A stretch of 64,000 nucleotides of DNA from Gemmatimonadota bacterium (lineage in GTDB: Bacteria > Latescibacterota > UBA2968 > GCA-2709665), in contig JAPPNU010000044.1 of the NCBI GenBank assembly GCA_028873695.1, positions 62,001 through 126,000 on the forward strand, read 5' to 3'. The notes under the pieces are model-generated. The model saw nothing but the letters and a program-made list of their open reading frames with translations. It made no database searches and was not told the DNA's origin. Position 1 is the first letter of the stretch. The number at the start of each line of letters is the position of its first letter. Below are positions 1 through 8,946 of this stretch, one piece after another. The translations under genes were made by a program, and so were the position numbers.

Positions 1-39
1 CCTCGTTTCCGAATTGTACCATATCGGGCACGGGCGTCA

Positions 40-245
40 AGCCACCGAAGGCAATCTGCGCTCTTTCGCGGCCTGATCCACCAATATCCGGAGCGAGGGC
101 ATCCTGCCCTCGAACTTCGTGTGACCCATCAATACCCGAATCAAGGGCCGTTTGTTACATTTGCATCCGAAGTCATAATGGAAATGCAGACGCCAGAGCC
201 TCGTGTATTAGCCGTCGAGGGCAGGATGCCCTCGCTCCCGGGCCG
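40..245. repeat. Repeat family A, copy 1 (hairpin-armed inverted repeat)
   Basis: This gene-free stretch at the window start contains two 24-bp arms (90-113 and 215-238) that are perfect reverse complements. Each arm is itself a hairpin: GAGGGCA, a TCC loop, then TGCCCTC. About 50 bp to the left of the left arm and about 55 bp to its right also match the copy at 55657-55800. No open reading frame of its own is credible here. The structure resembles a non-autonomous mobile element or a transcribed stem-loop, but no target-site duplication could be confirmed. Confidence 0.85.
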
Positions 246-302
246 ATCAGGACGATTTCCGGGCCGCAATTTGACACCGACCGTCTGAGAGAGAGTACAC
301 CT

Positions 303-1115
303 GTGAAAGCTTCGAAGATCGCGTTCGTCAGCGATCGGGATGGGACCTTCGATCTCTTCGTAATGAACCCGGACGGAAGCGATCAGACGAATATTACACG
401 TACTGACGGGTGGGAGGAAGATCATCCGCGATGGTCGCCCGACGGAAAGTGTATTGCGTATTGCGACCGGCGTCACGGCAAGGGGGAGATTTACCTGATC
501 GATGCCGATGGTGGCCGACCGAGGCGACTGACTCATAACTCGGCGCCCGATCTTCGTCCGCACTGGTCGCCGGATGGGCAGACGCTCATCTTTACCACCG
601 ATCGCGACGACAACGTCGAAATCTTCGCGATGAACCGCGACGGCTCCAACCAGCGAAATCTGACCAATCATCCGGCGTGCGAACTCGAGTCGGCCTGGTC
701 TCCCGACGGCGCTCAGATTTCGTTTACCTCGGACCGTGATGGAAAAACGCAAATCTACGTGATGAACCCTGATGGCAGCGGGCAGCGACGACTGCACGTT
801 TCGCACGGGGACGATAACGATCCTGCCTGGTCGCCGGACGGCAGGTGGATTGCCTTCAAATCGGACCGGGACGGTGAAACGCAGGTATACGTGATGAAAG
901 CGGACGGGTTCCACGCGAGGCGCCTTACAAACCTTGAAGGTGGCGTTGGCGAGGTCTCGTGGTCTCCGAACGGTCATCAGATGGTCTTCACAGCCAGAGA
1001 AGACGGCCGCGAGCAGATTTATCGAGTCGATTTCGACGGCGGGAACCTGATCAACCTGTCCAACAGCCGTGCTAACGACTTCGCACCCGATTGGGGGCCG
1101 GAGATCGAGCAGTGA
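303..1115 (+). CDS. PD40/TolB-like beta-propeller protein
   Basis: The protein (270 aa) is made almost wholly of six repeats of about 43 residues. Each carries the PD40 signature W-S-P-D-G followed by I-x-F-x-S-D-R-D-G and a Y-V-M-N-x-D-G strand, as in the C-terminal propeller of TolB and in DPP-IV-like propellers. Six repeats would close one six-bladed propeller. There is no signal peptide, so unlike TolB it would stay in the cytoplasm unless exported another way, and TolB's N-terminal domain is absent. The start is GTG at 303, with a purine-rich GAGAGAG just upstream. A long open frame on the opposite strand is a shadow. It probably acts as a binding scaffold; the ligand cannot be told. Confidence 0.85.
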   Translation: MKASKIAFVSDRDGTFDLFVMNPDGSDQTNITRTDGWEEDHPRWSPDGKCIAYCDRRHGKGEIYLIDADGGRPRRLTHNSAPDLRPHWSPDGQTLIFTTDRDDNVEIFAMNRDGSNQRNLTNHPACELESAWSPDGAQISFTSDRDGKTQIYVMNPDGSGQRRLHVSHGDDNDPAWSPDGRWIAFKSDRDGETQVYVMKADGFHARRLTNLEGGVGEVSWSPNGHQMVFTAREDGREQIYRVDFDGGNLINLSNSRANDFAPDWGPEIEQ

Positions 1116-1192
1116 GCAATCAGGATTTCCCATTCATTGGCGGGCACTTCCGCGCCACGCCCCGGATATGTGATGATTGACGGAGGTTCGAA

Positions 1193-1564
1193 GTGCGATT
1201 TAATGGCATCTGTATCGTTACAGACAATGTGCCTCGATTGAGCGCCTTCTACAGGGAAATCTTGAAACTTGAACCTGAAGAAGCGAATATCTTCGAAATT
1301 ATCCCGACGGAGGGAGCGGAATTGTCGATCTACACAGCAGATCGCACGGAGAAAGCCGCGCCCGGTTGCCTGGAGGGGTCCGGAAACGGCAGATATACCA
1401 TTGAGTTCGAGGTCGAAGACGTCGACCGGGAATTCAAGCGTTTAGTGGCGATGAATGTCGAGATTGTCAAGCCGCCCACGACCCAGCCGTGGGGACGAAG
1501 GTCTGTCTGGTTTCGGGACCCGGACCGGAACATCGTCAACTTCTATGCCAATGTGCAGGTTTAG
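1193..1564 (+). CDS. VOC family (glyoxalase/bleomycin-resistance fold) protein
   Basis: This 123-aa protein has the length of a single VOC unit with two beta-alpha-beta-beta-beta modules. The N-terminal strand reads F-N-G-I-C-I-V-T-D-N-V and is followed by the usual 'AFYREIL' helix. The C-terminal half ends with the family hallmark W-F-R-D-P-D-R-N-I-V-N-F-Y. VOC proteins bind a divalent metal between modules and act as lyases, dioxygenases or drug-binding proteins; the substrate here is unknown. The GTG start at 1193 is supported by GGAGG at 1182-1186. It sits 14 nt upstream of the zinc-ribbon gene, so the two are probably co-transcribed. Confidence 0.85.
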   Translation: MRFNGICIVTDNVPRLSAFYREILKLEPEEANIFEIIPTEGAELSIYTADRTEKAAPGCLEGSGNGRYTIEFEVEDVDREFKRLVAMNVEIVKPPTTQPWGRRSVWFRDPDRNIVNFYANVQV

Positions 1565-1578
1565 AGTGGATGTGAACG

Positions 1579-2529
1579 ATGTCAACGAAAAAGACCTCTG
1601 AACGAGTTAGACCGTGGCGTATTCGCCGGTTGTACATGCTGGATCGGCAGGGCATCTATGACGATAACCTGCTCCTCGAGGTCGGATGGGGTCTCTTTGC
1701 CCGCGCGCAGGATGTACTGGCGTTTCATCGCGCCCTCCGTGGAGAAGTCACCTGCGACAAATGTGGATCCGTTGTTCATCGCTCGATACTCAACCGGCAG
1801 CTCAACACCAGGAAGGCCGAGGAGGCGCGCACCCGGCGGTTTCCATGTCCGTCCTGCGGCGGAATCACTTCATGGCCTGAGTGTGCGAGTCCGCTGACGA
1901 AGAAGCCCCGGTGCCTCCGCTGCTGGGACCCGTTGAAGTGGCATTATTCCACGAACACACTCTCGTGCGCTCGATGTGACAGAGAGTGGAAGTGGAATGC
2001 GTACAGCAAATTGCCCAAGCGGCAGACCAGACTGCCCTGCCCGCATTGCGGAGATATCATCAGGCGTCCTAAGAGAGACAGCCCGAAGCCGAATCAGGCG
2101 ACTCCTGATGGAGAATCGGGTGAGTTGGAATGTCCCTCGTGTGGAAGATCGGGCACTCGTCATGAAGGATCTTTCAAGTGCGCTCATTGCGAGTACGAAC
2201 GCCCGTGGCGCGCATTTGCGAAGATGCTGAGAAGGAAGGACGAACATTTGGAGTGCGGCGAATGCGGCCACAGTTTCACCTGGCACACGTGGCGTCAGGA
2301 ACATAGCGACGCGAACATACGCACCGGGAATACAGCCGGGATTCGCGCCTTTGTATCGCAATGGAAAACCGCAAAGACCCCCCAGACACAAATGATCGAG
2401 ATTGACAACCTGCTGCACGTAATCCACGGCCGGGGCGCGATGGCGGCTGTTTTCATCGAGGGTACCCAGCAGACTGCAACAGAGTTGCTGGATGAATTGG
2501 CCGGCCACGATACGACCGCGACGAAGTAG
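1579..2529 (+). CDS. Multi-zinc-ribbon protein of unknown function, paralogue 1
   Basis: This 316-aa protein has eight CxxC pairs (C59/62, C90/93, C112/115, C130/133, C154/157, C185/188, C201/204, C226/229) and a lone C102 in W-P-E-C. That is enough for four zinc ribbons. An N-terminal helical segment (about residues 13-52) begins R-I-R-R-L-Y and contains G-I-Y-D-D and V-G-W-G-L-F-A-R. The C-terminal 60 residues contain H-G-R-G and F-I-E-G and no cysteines. All these features recur in the protein at 56310-57278, which shows the frame is real and conserved. I do not recognise a described family. Zinc ribbons often bind nucleic acid or proteins, but nothing here shows a catalytic site. It follows the VOC gene by 14 nt. 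Confidence 0.85.
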   Translation: MSTKKTSERVRPWRIRRLYMLDRQGIYDDNLLLEVGWGLFARAQDVLAFHRALRGEVTCDKCGSVVHRSILNRQLNTRKAEEARTRRFPCPSCGGITSWPECASPLTKKPRCLRCWDPLKWHYSTNTLSCARCDREWKWNAYSKLPKRQTRLPCPHCGDIIRRPKRDSPKPNQATPDGESGELECPSCGRSGTRHEGSFKCAHCEYERPWRAFAKMLRRKDEHLECGECGHSFTWHTWRQEHSDANIRTGNTAGIRAFVSQWKTAKTPQTQMIEIDNLLHVIHGRGAMAAVFIEGTQQTATELLDELAGHDTTATK

Positions 2530-2590
2530 CGTCGAAACCACATTGTATAGGTATGTAACCGGGCTGCGGTCTGCGTCACTCAGACGACCC

Positions 2591-3502
2591 ATGGGGAGCG
2601 ACGATCTGACGGACTCCGCCAATATTGCGCGCTCGACCCTGGTAAAGATGGGCTTTGATACTGCCCATATGGACAGTGTCGAGCCAATCCGGGAGAGAGA
2701 GGGGAAGCGCCTGTTCCGGATCGTTCTTGATGGTTCGTCGTACATACTGAAAGTATTCGGACATACGGAGGCATCGAGGGAAGTACGGGCGTACTCGCTC
2801 CTGGAGGACCTTGGGGTTCCAACCCTCCGCGTCATTGCGCGGACGAACGACGCGCTTCTCCTCGAGGATCTTGACGTCAGCGAGCATCTCAGGCTTGCCA
2901 CTGAGGAAGACGTAGGGAAAGTAGAAGCTGGGGCCGCTCTGGCGGTATGGTATCGCGCACTTCACAATGCGGGCTCGGCTGTGCGATTGGGAGTCGATCC
3001 CCGATCTTCGTTCTTGCCGCGTGAGATCGACGCGCTGACGCCCGCGTCGATCCTGGAAATTGCCGCTTTGGTCAGGGGCTCGGACCGGAAAAAGTGGTCC
3101 ATACTCGCCGGAAATATCGACAGAATCAGAAATGCAGTGATGGCTTCTGCTGAGACCTTGACTTACAATGACTTTCATTGGACGAATCTGGCATTGTCGC
3201 GAGATGGAAAGCCGCCCCGGGCCGTTGTGTTCGACTATCACCTTCTCGGGTTGGGAATGCGACATTCGGATTGCAGAAACGTGACCGGCTCTCGTGGGCC
3301 AGACGCGGCGGATGCATTCCGGTCTGCGTACGGCGAGACCAATCCCGGGGAGAAAGTCCTGGACGAACTGGTCGCCCCTTTGTGTGCTCTCGTCGAGGCC
3401 TTTCAAAGGCACAGGTTTCCTTCGTGGGCAAAGGCAAGCCTCAAACTTGCAGAGACGGGGGAAATCCACAACAGGCTTGACCGGGTTATCGAAATAATGT
3501 GA
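2591..3502 (+). CDS. APH-type phosphotransferase-like protein
   Basis: The fold is that of aminoglycoside phosphotransferase/choline kinase. An N-lobe contains the ATP-binding lysine in S-Y-I-L-K-V-F. The catalytic loop reads T-Y-N-D-F-H-W-T-N-L, with D194 as the probable base and the Asn as metal ligand, and the second metal motif is V-F-D-Y-H. The usual His-Gly before the catalytic Asp is replaced by Tyr-Asn, a common variation in uncharacterised members. The open frame extends back to 2492 inside the zinc-ribbon gene. I chose the ATG at 2591 because the region before it does not look coding. The substrate is unknown; clinical APHs modify aminoglycosides, but most environmental members do not. 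Confidence 0.8.
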   Translation: MGSDDLTDSANIARSTLVKMGFDTAHMDSVEPIREREGKRLFRIVLDGSSYILKVFGHTEASREVRAYSLLEDLGVPTLRVIARTNDALLLEDLDVSEHLRLATEEDVGKVEAGAALAVWYRALHNAGSAVRLGVDPRSSFLPREIDALTPASILEIAALVRGSDRKKWSILAGNIDRIRNAVMASAETLTYNDFHWTNLALSRDGKPPRAVVFDYHLLGLGMRHSDCRNVTGSRGPDAADAFRSAYGETNPGEKVLDELVAPLCALVEAFQRHRFPSWAKASLKLAETGEIHNRLDRVIEIM

Positions 3503-3705
3503 TGGCAACTCCCGGGCTTGCGCGTTCTCCTGACGGGTCCGCAGATGCCGGGTAAATTGGTATCGAATTCAACAGCATGTCCTTGAGCGATCCTTTCTCG
3601 CGAGGCGCCGAATGGACCGGGACCGCTCTCTCATGGGCGTAAGCAGCCACGTTCTTCTGGTTTTCAAGAAGCGGGCCGTCTGTACAGATCAATAGGGTCC
3701 ACTGA

Positions 3706-4182
3706 ATGCGAACGTACACGCATGCTCCCCACGGGTACATTTGTCCGTTCTGCCTGGTCGTGAAGGGAATCGAGAACGAACACGTCGCGACAAAGCAGCA
3801 GGACGTCGTGTTTCGTGACGGTGACGTAACGGCTTTCATCTCTTCCCACTGGTGGCCCGGTAATCATGGTCATGTTCTCGTCATTCCGAATGAACACATT
3901 GAGAACATCTACACGATGCCAAACCGCTTGCTGGCCGGAATCCAGGAGGTCGCCAGACAGGTCTCTATCGGCTTCAAAGAGCTCTATGACTGCGACGGCG
4001 TTTCATCGCGCCAGCACAATGAGCCTGCTGGAAACCAGGATGTCTGGCACTACCACCTGCACGTCTTCCCGCGCTGGCAATGCGACCGGCTATATCACGA
4101 ACGCCGCATCTCCACGACACCTAACGAGCGTAGACCCTATGCCGAGCGCATGCGGGCGTGGCTGAGTACGAGACTGGAATAG
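3706..4182 (+). CDS. HIT family protein (histidine triad hydrolase/transferase)
   Basis: The 158-aa protein carries the histidine triad H-Y-H-L-H-V-F at residues 115-121; H117 is the expected nucleophile of the family. An N-terminal C-P-F-C pair looks like half of the zinc site seen in many bacterial HIT proteins. The 'GHVLVIPNEHIENIY' segment is the conserved nucleotide-binding strand and helix. HIT proteins hydrolyse or transfer nucleoside monophosphates such as adenosine phosphoramidates or Ap4A. A weak AGGG precedes the ATG at 3706. It looks like a single-gene unit, about 200 bp from both neighbours. Confidence 0.9.
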   Translation: MRTYTHAPHGYICPFCLVVKGIENEHVATKQQDVVFRDGDVTAFISSHWWPGNHGHVLVIPNEHIENIYTMPNRLLAGIQEVARQVSIGFKELYDCDGVSSRQHNEPAGNQDVWHYHLHVFPRWQCDRLYHERRISTTPNERRPYAERMRAWLSTRLE

Positions 4183-4399
4183 AGCGCGTCATGGAGAAGT
4201 AGAGGTCTGAAGCTGAAATGTCTAACCGCTGCGCCGGATACAATATACCGGCGTATAGTCTCGAATGCCTCATGCGCCAAAGCGATACCCGGTTCCAGGG
4301 TTTGAAAGGGTGGAGCGGACATTCCTGTCTGCTCACATAGCTCAATTCATCGCGTCGCTGATGCGATTCCCTGCGACAAACGAAAGGACAGAATTGACC

Positions 4400-5716
4400 A
4401 TGTATCGAATCCAATCGATCATTGCTACGATGTTGCTCGCTCTGTTGATCCCAATCTCGCCGGTTTCCGCCGACGAGTGGCCGCAGTGGCGAGGGCCGAA
4501 CCGGGACGGTGTATGGCGTGAAACCGGAATATTGGAGGCGTTCGACGGCCCGGAGATTCCGACTCGCTGGCGAGTGCCCATTGGCAGCGGCTACAGCGGT
4601 CCGAGCGTCGCCGATGGTCGGGTCTACGTCACCGACCGGCTGGCGAAACCGAAACAGGTTGAACGGGTCCAATGTTTCGCGTGGGAAACGGGAGAACTGC
4701 TATGGTCCTACACGTACGACTGCGAGTACAGGATCAACTACGTCGCAGGTCCCCGGGCGACGGTTACCGTGCACAATGGTCTCGCCTACGCGCTCGGGGC
4801 GATGGGTCATCTCCACTGTTTCGATGCGGTCACGGGCGAATTGAAGTGGAAAAGAGAATTGAACGCCGAATACAATATCGCGATGCCGACGTGGGGCATC
4901 GCCAGCGCGCCTATCGTCGAAGGAACGAACCTGATCGTCCAGATCGGCGGTACGCCAGAAGCGTGCATCGTCGCATTCGACCGCGAAAGCGGCGCCGAAA
5001 GATGGAAGGTCCTCGACGAAAAGGCGTCTTACTCGGCGCCGATTGTGATCACGCAGGGCAACGCGCGCGTCCTGGTGATTCGGACGGCCGAGAGTATTGC
5101 CGGACTCAACCCGAAGACGGGCGCCGTATATTGGCGCCATCCTTTTCCGCCGAACCGCATGGAAGTCGGGATTGCAAGTCCGGTATCTTACCGGAACGAG
5201 TTGTTTTTTACTGACTTCTTTGACGGCTCCCTGCTGCTGAAACTGAATCCGGACGAGCCATCGATGAAACTGGGCTGGCATCGCAAGGGAGAGAGCGAAA
5301 GAAACACGGACGCGCTTCATTCGACGATGTCAACCCCCGTCCGCATTGGCGAGTTCATCTACGGTGTGGACAGCTACGGTGAACTCCGGTGTCTGGACGC
5401 CCGCAACGGCGATCGGATCTGGGAAGACCTCACGGCGGTTCCCAAGGCCCGCTGGAGCAATATCCATTTTATCCGGAACGGCGACAGGGTATGGATGTTC
5501 AATGAGCGGGGCGAACTGCTGATCACCAAGCTATCGCCGGACGGGCTGAATATCATCAGCCGCGCGAAACTGATCGAGCCCACACGCGACCAGTTGAACC
5601 GTCGAGGCGGCGTCACGTGGTCGCATCCGGCGTTCGCCTACAAACACGTGTTCGCCCGCAACGACGAGGAACTGGTCTGCGCCAGTCTGGCGAAGAGCGG
5701 CAACGGGGAAGATTAG
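4400..5716 (+). CDS. Secreted PQQ-like beta-propeller protein
   Basis: The start at 4400 gives a clean signal peptide: a short basic n-region, a hydrophobic stretch (about residues 5-20) and cleavage after V-S-A, before D-E-W-P-Q-W-R-G-P. This W-x-Q-W-R-G-P-N-R-D-G opening and the repeated 'G-x-x-x-W' blades are typical of PQQ-binding-like propellers (BamB-like) in Planctomycetes and related phyla. The open frame extends to 4265 but without a signal sequence. These propellers often act as scaffolds and do not need PQQ. With 438 aa, seven or eight blades are likely. Periplasmic location is inferred from the signal peptide. Confidence 0.88.
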   Translation: MYRIQSIIATMLLALLIPISPVSADEWPQWRGPNRDGVWRETGILEAFDGPEIPTRWRVPIGSGYSGPSVADGRVYVTDRLAKPKQVERVQCFAWETGELLWSYTYDCEYRINYVAGPRATVTVHNGLAYALGAMGHLHCFDAVTGELKWKRELNAEYNIAMPTWGIASAPIVEGTNLIVQIGGTPEACIVAFDRESGAERWKVLDEKASYSAPIVITQGNARVLVIRTAESIAGLNPKTGAVYWRHPFPPNRMEVGIASPVSYRNELFFTDFFDGSLLLKLNPDEPSMKLGWHRKGESERNTDALHSTMSTPVRIGEFIYGVDSYGELRCLDARNGDRIWEDLTAVPKARWSNIHFIRNGDRVWMFNERGELLITKLSPDGLNIISRAKLIEPTRDQLNRRGGVTWSHPAFAYKHVFARNDEELVCASLAKSGNGED

Positions 5717-5878
5717 GGGTCGGATGCGCCAGTTGGCTGCCGCTTTCTTTTGGTTCGCCTTTACGCGGGTTTTGTGTCCGGCCGGGATAGGCATCGCCGT
5801 TAATGGGCCGCCATCGTTTGGCGTGTGGTTCGCGTTCAGATAGAGGCGAATCGTACAGTTTTTCGAGGAGACTCACCG

Positions 5879-6940
5879 ATGGATCTATCCGATCCCATTG
5901 CGGATGTGAAGGGAATCACGCAGGCAGAGTTGACGGATAGATTGGTTCGGAATAGTTTTATCCGATCTGGATGGGTCATATCCGTAGAGAAGGGAGATTC
6001 TTTTGAAACGTCCGCCGCAAAGTGGGATCGGCTTACCGTTGCATTCAGTGATGACTATGATGGCGATGTATCGAACGCGTTGGTCCTGAAGGTTTTTCGA
6101 AAAGGCTGGTTTGGGGGTGGCGTCCTCGAATGGGAATTTTACAACGAACTGGCGCCGAAGACACCGGGAACCCATGTCTGCCCCGTATATGACGGTGGGA
6201 TCGATCACACGAACAAAATCTGCCACCTTATCATGGCCGACCTGTCCGGGACACATACCGAACCGCCTATGAACGCAAAGGACCGCCCGCACGAGCAGGT
6301 CGTCGCGGAACTGCTAAAATACCACGTTCGGTGGTGGAACGATCCACGGCTGGAAACCCGGACCTTTTATGTCCGGCACGGCGGCCCCTTAAGAATGGCG
6401 CAGGCTATTGCGAAAGAGGACATTTATGTTAACTGCCGAGCGTTCGAACCCGCGTTAAGAGATTTCTCGAAAGATGCAGGCGACGAATTGCTGCCTTCCT
6501 GGATCGAGACAACAGAGCGAGTAATCGCGAAATACCCGGAGGTATTTCACGCACGCGTATCAGGCGGGCAGAATATCACACTCTTGCACGGCGACGCACA
6601 CGTTTGGAATCTCTTCTACCCGAAGAATGCTGCGACCGATAGGCTGATCCTTTTTGACTGGGAGACCTATAAACGGGGAATCGGCGCCTATGATCTTGCC
6701 TATATGCTGGTTCATGGAACGAGCGGGAGGCGCCAAATTGAGAGCGGGCTGATGAACCAGTATTACCAGGGACTGATTGCCGGTGGAATCAGCAGTTATT
6801 CTCATGACGAATTTATACGCGATTTTCGTCTCTCGATCATTTCGTGCGTCTTTTGCCCATTGATCTGGAAAAGAGTCATTTCAATGAAATTCGCTATGGA
6901 AGCCTACGAGGATTGGGGCTGCGAGGAGCTCTTGAAATAG
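5879..6940 (+). CDS. APH/EcKinase-like phosphotransferase
   Basis: This is a 353-aa kinase-fold protein. The catalytic loop is L-L-H-G-D-A-H-V-W-N (D239 probable base) and the metal motif is L-F-D-W-E-T, followed by the G-A-Y-D-L-A-Y-M helix common to ecdysteroid-kinase-like and choline-kinase-like proteins. An N-lobe lysine lies in 'ALVLKVF'. The ATG at 5879 has CGAGGAG 8 nt upstream and was preferred to the earlier in-frame start at 5825. Small-molecule phosphorylation is the family role; the substrate is unknown. It is the second of three APH-like genes within 5.5 kb, and they are too different to be recent duplicates. Confidence 0.85.
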   Translation: MDLSDPIADVKGITQAELTDRLVRNSFIRSGWVISVEKGDSFETSAAKWDRLTVAFSDDYDGDVSNALVLKVFRKGWFGGGVLEWEFYNELAPKTPGTHVCPVYDGGIDHTNKICHLIMADLSGTHTEPPMNAKDRPHEQVVAELLKYHVRWWNDPRLETRTFYVRHGGPLRMAQAIAKEDIYVNCRAFEPALRDFSKDAGDELLPSWIETTERVIAKYPEVFHARVSGGQNITLLHGDAHVWNLFYPKNAATDRLILFDWETYKRGIGAYDLAYMLVHGTSGRRQIESGLMNQYYQGLIAGGISSYSHDEFIRDFRLSIISCVFCPLIWKRVISMKFAMEAYEDWGCEELLK

Positions 6941-7040
6941 TACGCATATCGCTACCCGCCAATAAATCGCCAGGCAACTTCGCGTCCGGGACCAGGGTAG
7001 AATGTCGCGGCGGAGAGGAGAACCTGAAACCACAGAGCGA

Positions 7041-8126
7041 ATGAACATTGGCAATGACGGAGAAGGACGCTCAATTTCGGATCACCAGGATATGAAAAAC
7101 TCCGCGGCAATCGAAGCCATCCTGGTTGGGCCTCACCTTGATCGTTTCTGTGACGTGTTTGGGCTGTCACCTGGAGAGCTCGAACCCGATTTTACCGGAT
7201 GGTCAAAGCACGTTATCAAGTCTCCGGACCATGTCTTTCTGTTTCCGAGACATCCAAAGTACCAACAATCTTTGAATATCGAGTTGGAACTATATAAGCT
7301 CTTAAGCGAGCTGGAACAATTGCCCGTGCCCAGGCTCGTTAGGGCGGTCAAGAATTGCGAATTGAGCCCATATCGGTTCGGCGTTGTCACACGACTGCAA
7401 GGGATCCTGCTGGGAAACATCGAACACGGGTTAGGTACAAGTGACTATGAAGAAGTGCTTTGCACGATCGGACGGCTTGCGGCGATCTGGCACAACCTTC
7501 AGTTGGGTCATGAAACTGAATTCCTGAAACCACTGTCTCAGGATATGGACGGCGATCACGGCGACTCGTATCGATGGATGTATGGGGCGCTGCGGTCGGG
7601 TTCGCCGGGCGAAGCACCGGATTTAATCGCTTCATCGGTCCGCGAATTGGCTGCAGGAGGCGGCACGGAGGATTTCAGCGAGCTGAAATCCGTGTCGACA
7701 ACAGGTAAATGGCGTCGGGCGTTGTCAGAGTTGTCCATGATGGGCGACGTGCTGCTTCACGGCGATATCCACGAAGACCAGATTCTGGTCCGGTCGGAAC
7801 GGGACCTGGAAGTAACCGGGATCCTGGATTGGGGAAATGCGGGTGTCGGGAATCCCGCCCTCGAGTTCAACTTTGGGGAATGGGGCGAGAAGATCTGGCG
7901 TTTCCGGGACAGATTCGGCACGTTTAGAGAGGCAATTTGGCGGGAGTACCTGCACGTGCGAGGACTTGACGGACCGAAGTGGGAGTCCGTTCATCTCCTT
8001 TACACTGTTCAGGAACTCATCTGGACGATGACTGCGCGAAAGCCCATCGGAAACGAAGGAGGATCGTACGAATCCGAATTGAGAAGGCTGCTTCGGACGT
8101 TGAAGGAGACGACGGCAAGGCTCTGA
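7041..8126 (+). CDS. APH-type phosphotransferase
   Basis: The C-lobe has a canonical Brenner motif, L-L-H-G-D-I-H-E-D-Q (D242), and the metal motif G-I-L-D-W-G-N-A-G, followed by N-P-A-L-E-F. The N-lobe strand V-F-L-F-P-R-H lacks the usual lysine, so ATP binding may differ. The start is uncertain. ATG at 7041 lies 20 nt after a GGAGAGGAG stretch, while ATG 7092 follows AGGA too closely. The product is about 345-361 aa, usual for the family. It may share a transcript with the gene ending at 6940. Confidence 0.82.
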   Translation: MNIGNDGEGRSISDHQDMKNSAAIEAILVGPHLDRFCDVFGLSPGELEPDFTGWSKHVIKSPDHVFLFPRHPKYQQSLNIELELYKLLSELEQLPVPRLVRAVKNCELSPYRFGVVTRLQGILLGNIEHGLGTSDYEEVLCTIGRLAAIWHNLQLGHETEFLKPLSQDMDGDHGDSYRWMYGALRSGSPGEAPDLIASSVRELAAGGGTEDFSELKSVSTTGKWRRALSELSMMGDVLLHGDIHEDQILVRSERDLEVTGILDWGNAGVGNPALEFNFGEWGEKIWRFRDRFGTFREAIWREYLHVRGLDGPKWESVHLLYTVQELIWTMTARKPIGNEGGSYESELRRLLRTLKETTARL

Positions 8127-8196
8127 GATCGAAGTTGCCAACCGTCGAATGTTTCAACGCAGTACAGCGTTTCCGATGATCCTGCGTGAGAATGCG

Positions 8197-8889
8197 ATGA
8201 ATACCGTGTTGCTGTTCGACGTCGGGGAGACGATTCTCGACGCCACCAGTCAACAGGATGCCCTGATGGAAGTGCATCGAACCACGCTTGCAAGATTCGG
8301 TTTCAAGTTGTCCGACGAAGCGTACAGGCAACTCGACAGCGTCAAGATCTCAGAATTCGTTCCGAGTCCAATGCACGCCATCACCCGGCACTTTGCCGGA
8401 CCTGACGTGTGTCTCTTCGATGAGATCACGAAGCGGGTGCGATCGCACTATGCGGAGATTCGGTCTCTCGGGTTCCGACTATATCCCGGAGCCGCTGAAA
8501 TTCTGCAGCAGTTGGCCGAAGAATACACGCTCGCCTTGGCCGGCAATGCGCCCGCGAATATCACAGGCGTACTCGACGATCTCGGCGTGCTGCGCTGGTT
8601 TCGCCACAGGGAAGTGTCGGGAAGTATCGGGATCAAGAAGCCCGATGAGCGTTTCTTCCTGACAATCCTCGACAAGGCCGGGTTCGCCCCTTCCGAGGCG
8701 ATCATGATCGGCGACCGGCTCGACAACGATATCATTCCGGCGAAAAGGCTTGGCATCCGGACCATCTGGTTCCGGCAGGGGAGATATGCCGCGCTGGAAC
8801 CACGGGAACCGGATGAAATTCCCGACGGGACAGTCACCAGACTGGAAGATCTGCCCTCGACGATATCACTGATCGCCGAGTCCAGCTGA
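8197..8889 (+). CDS. HAD family hydrolase
   Basis: All four HAD motifs are visible in 230 aa. Motif I is L-L-F-D-V-G-E-T (nucleophile D8; the usual second Asp is Gly). Motif II is the A-G-N-A-P region. Motif III is the Lys in I-K-K-P-D, and motif IV is M-I-G-D-R-L-D-N-D. A helical cap of about 85 residues sits between motifs I and II, as in subclass I phosphatases and dehalogenases. The replaced second Asp, which normally acts as acid/base, is seen in a recognised minority of HADs and may weaken phosphatase turnover. The ATG at 8197 places the nucleophile strand at the N-terminus as expected; the frame is open from 8149. Confidence 0.87.
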   Translation: MNTVLLFDVGETILDATSQQDALMEVHRTTLARFGFKLSDEAYRQLDSVKISEFVPSPMHAITRHFAGPDVCLFDEITKRVRSHYAEIRSLGFRLYPGAAEILQQLAEEYTLALAGNAPANITGVLDDLGVLRWFRHREVSGSIGIKKPDERFFLTILDKAGFAPSEAIMIGDRLDNDIIPAKRLGIRTIWFRQGRYAALEPREPDEIPDGTVTRLEDLPSTISLIAESS

Positions 8890-8946
8890 ATTTCCGGTGC
8901 TGCCGTATAGCTTCAGACGAGTTCTCCTTCCAGATCGGTAAGATCA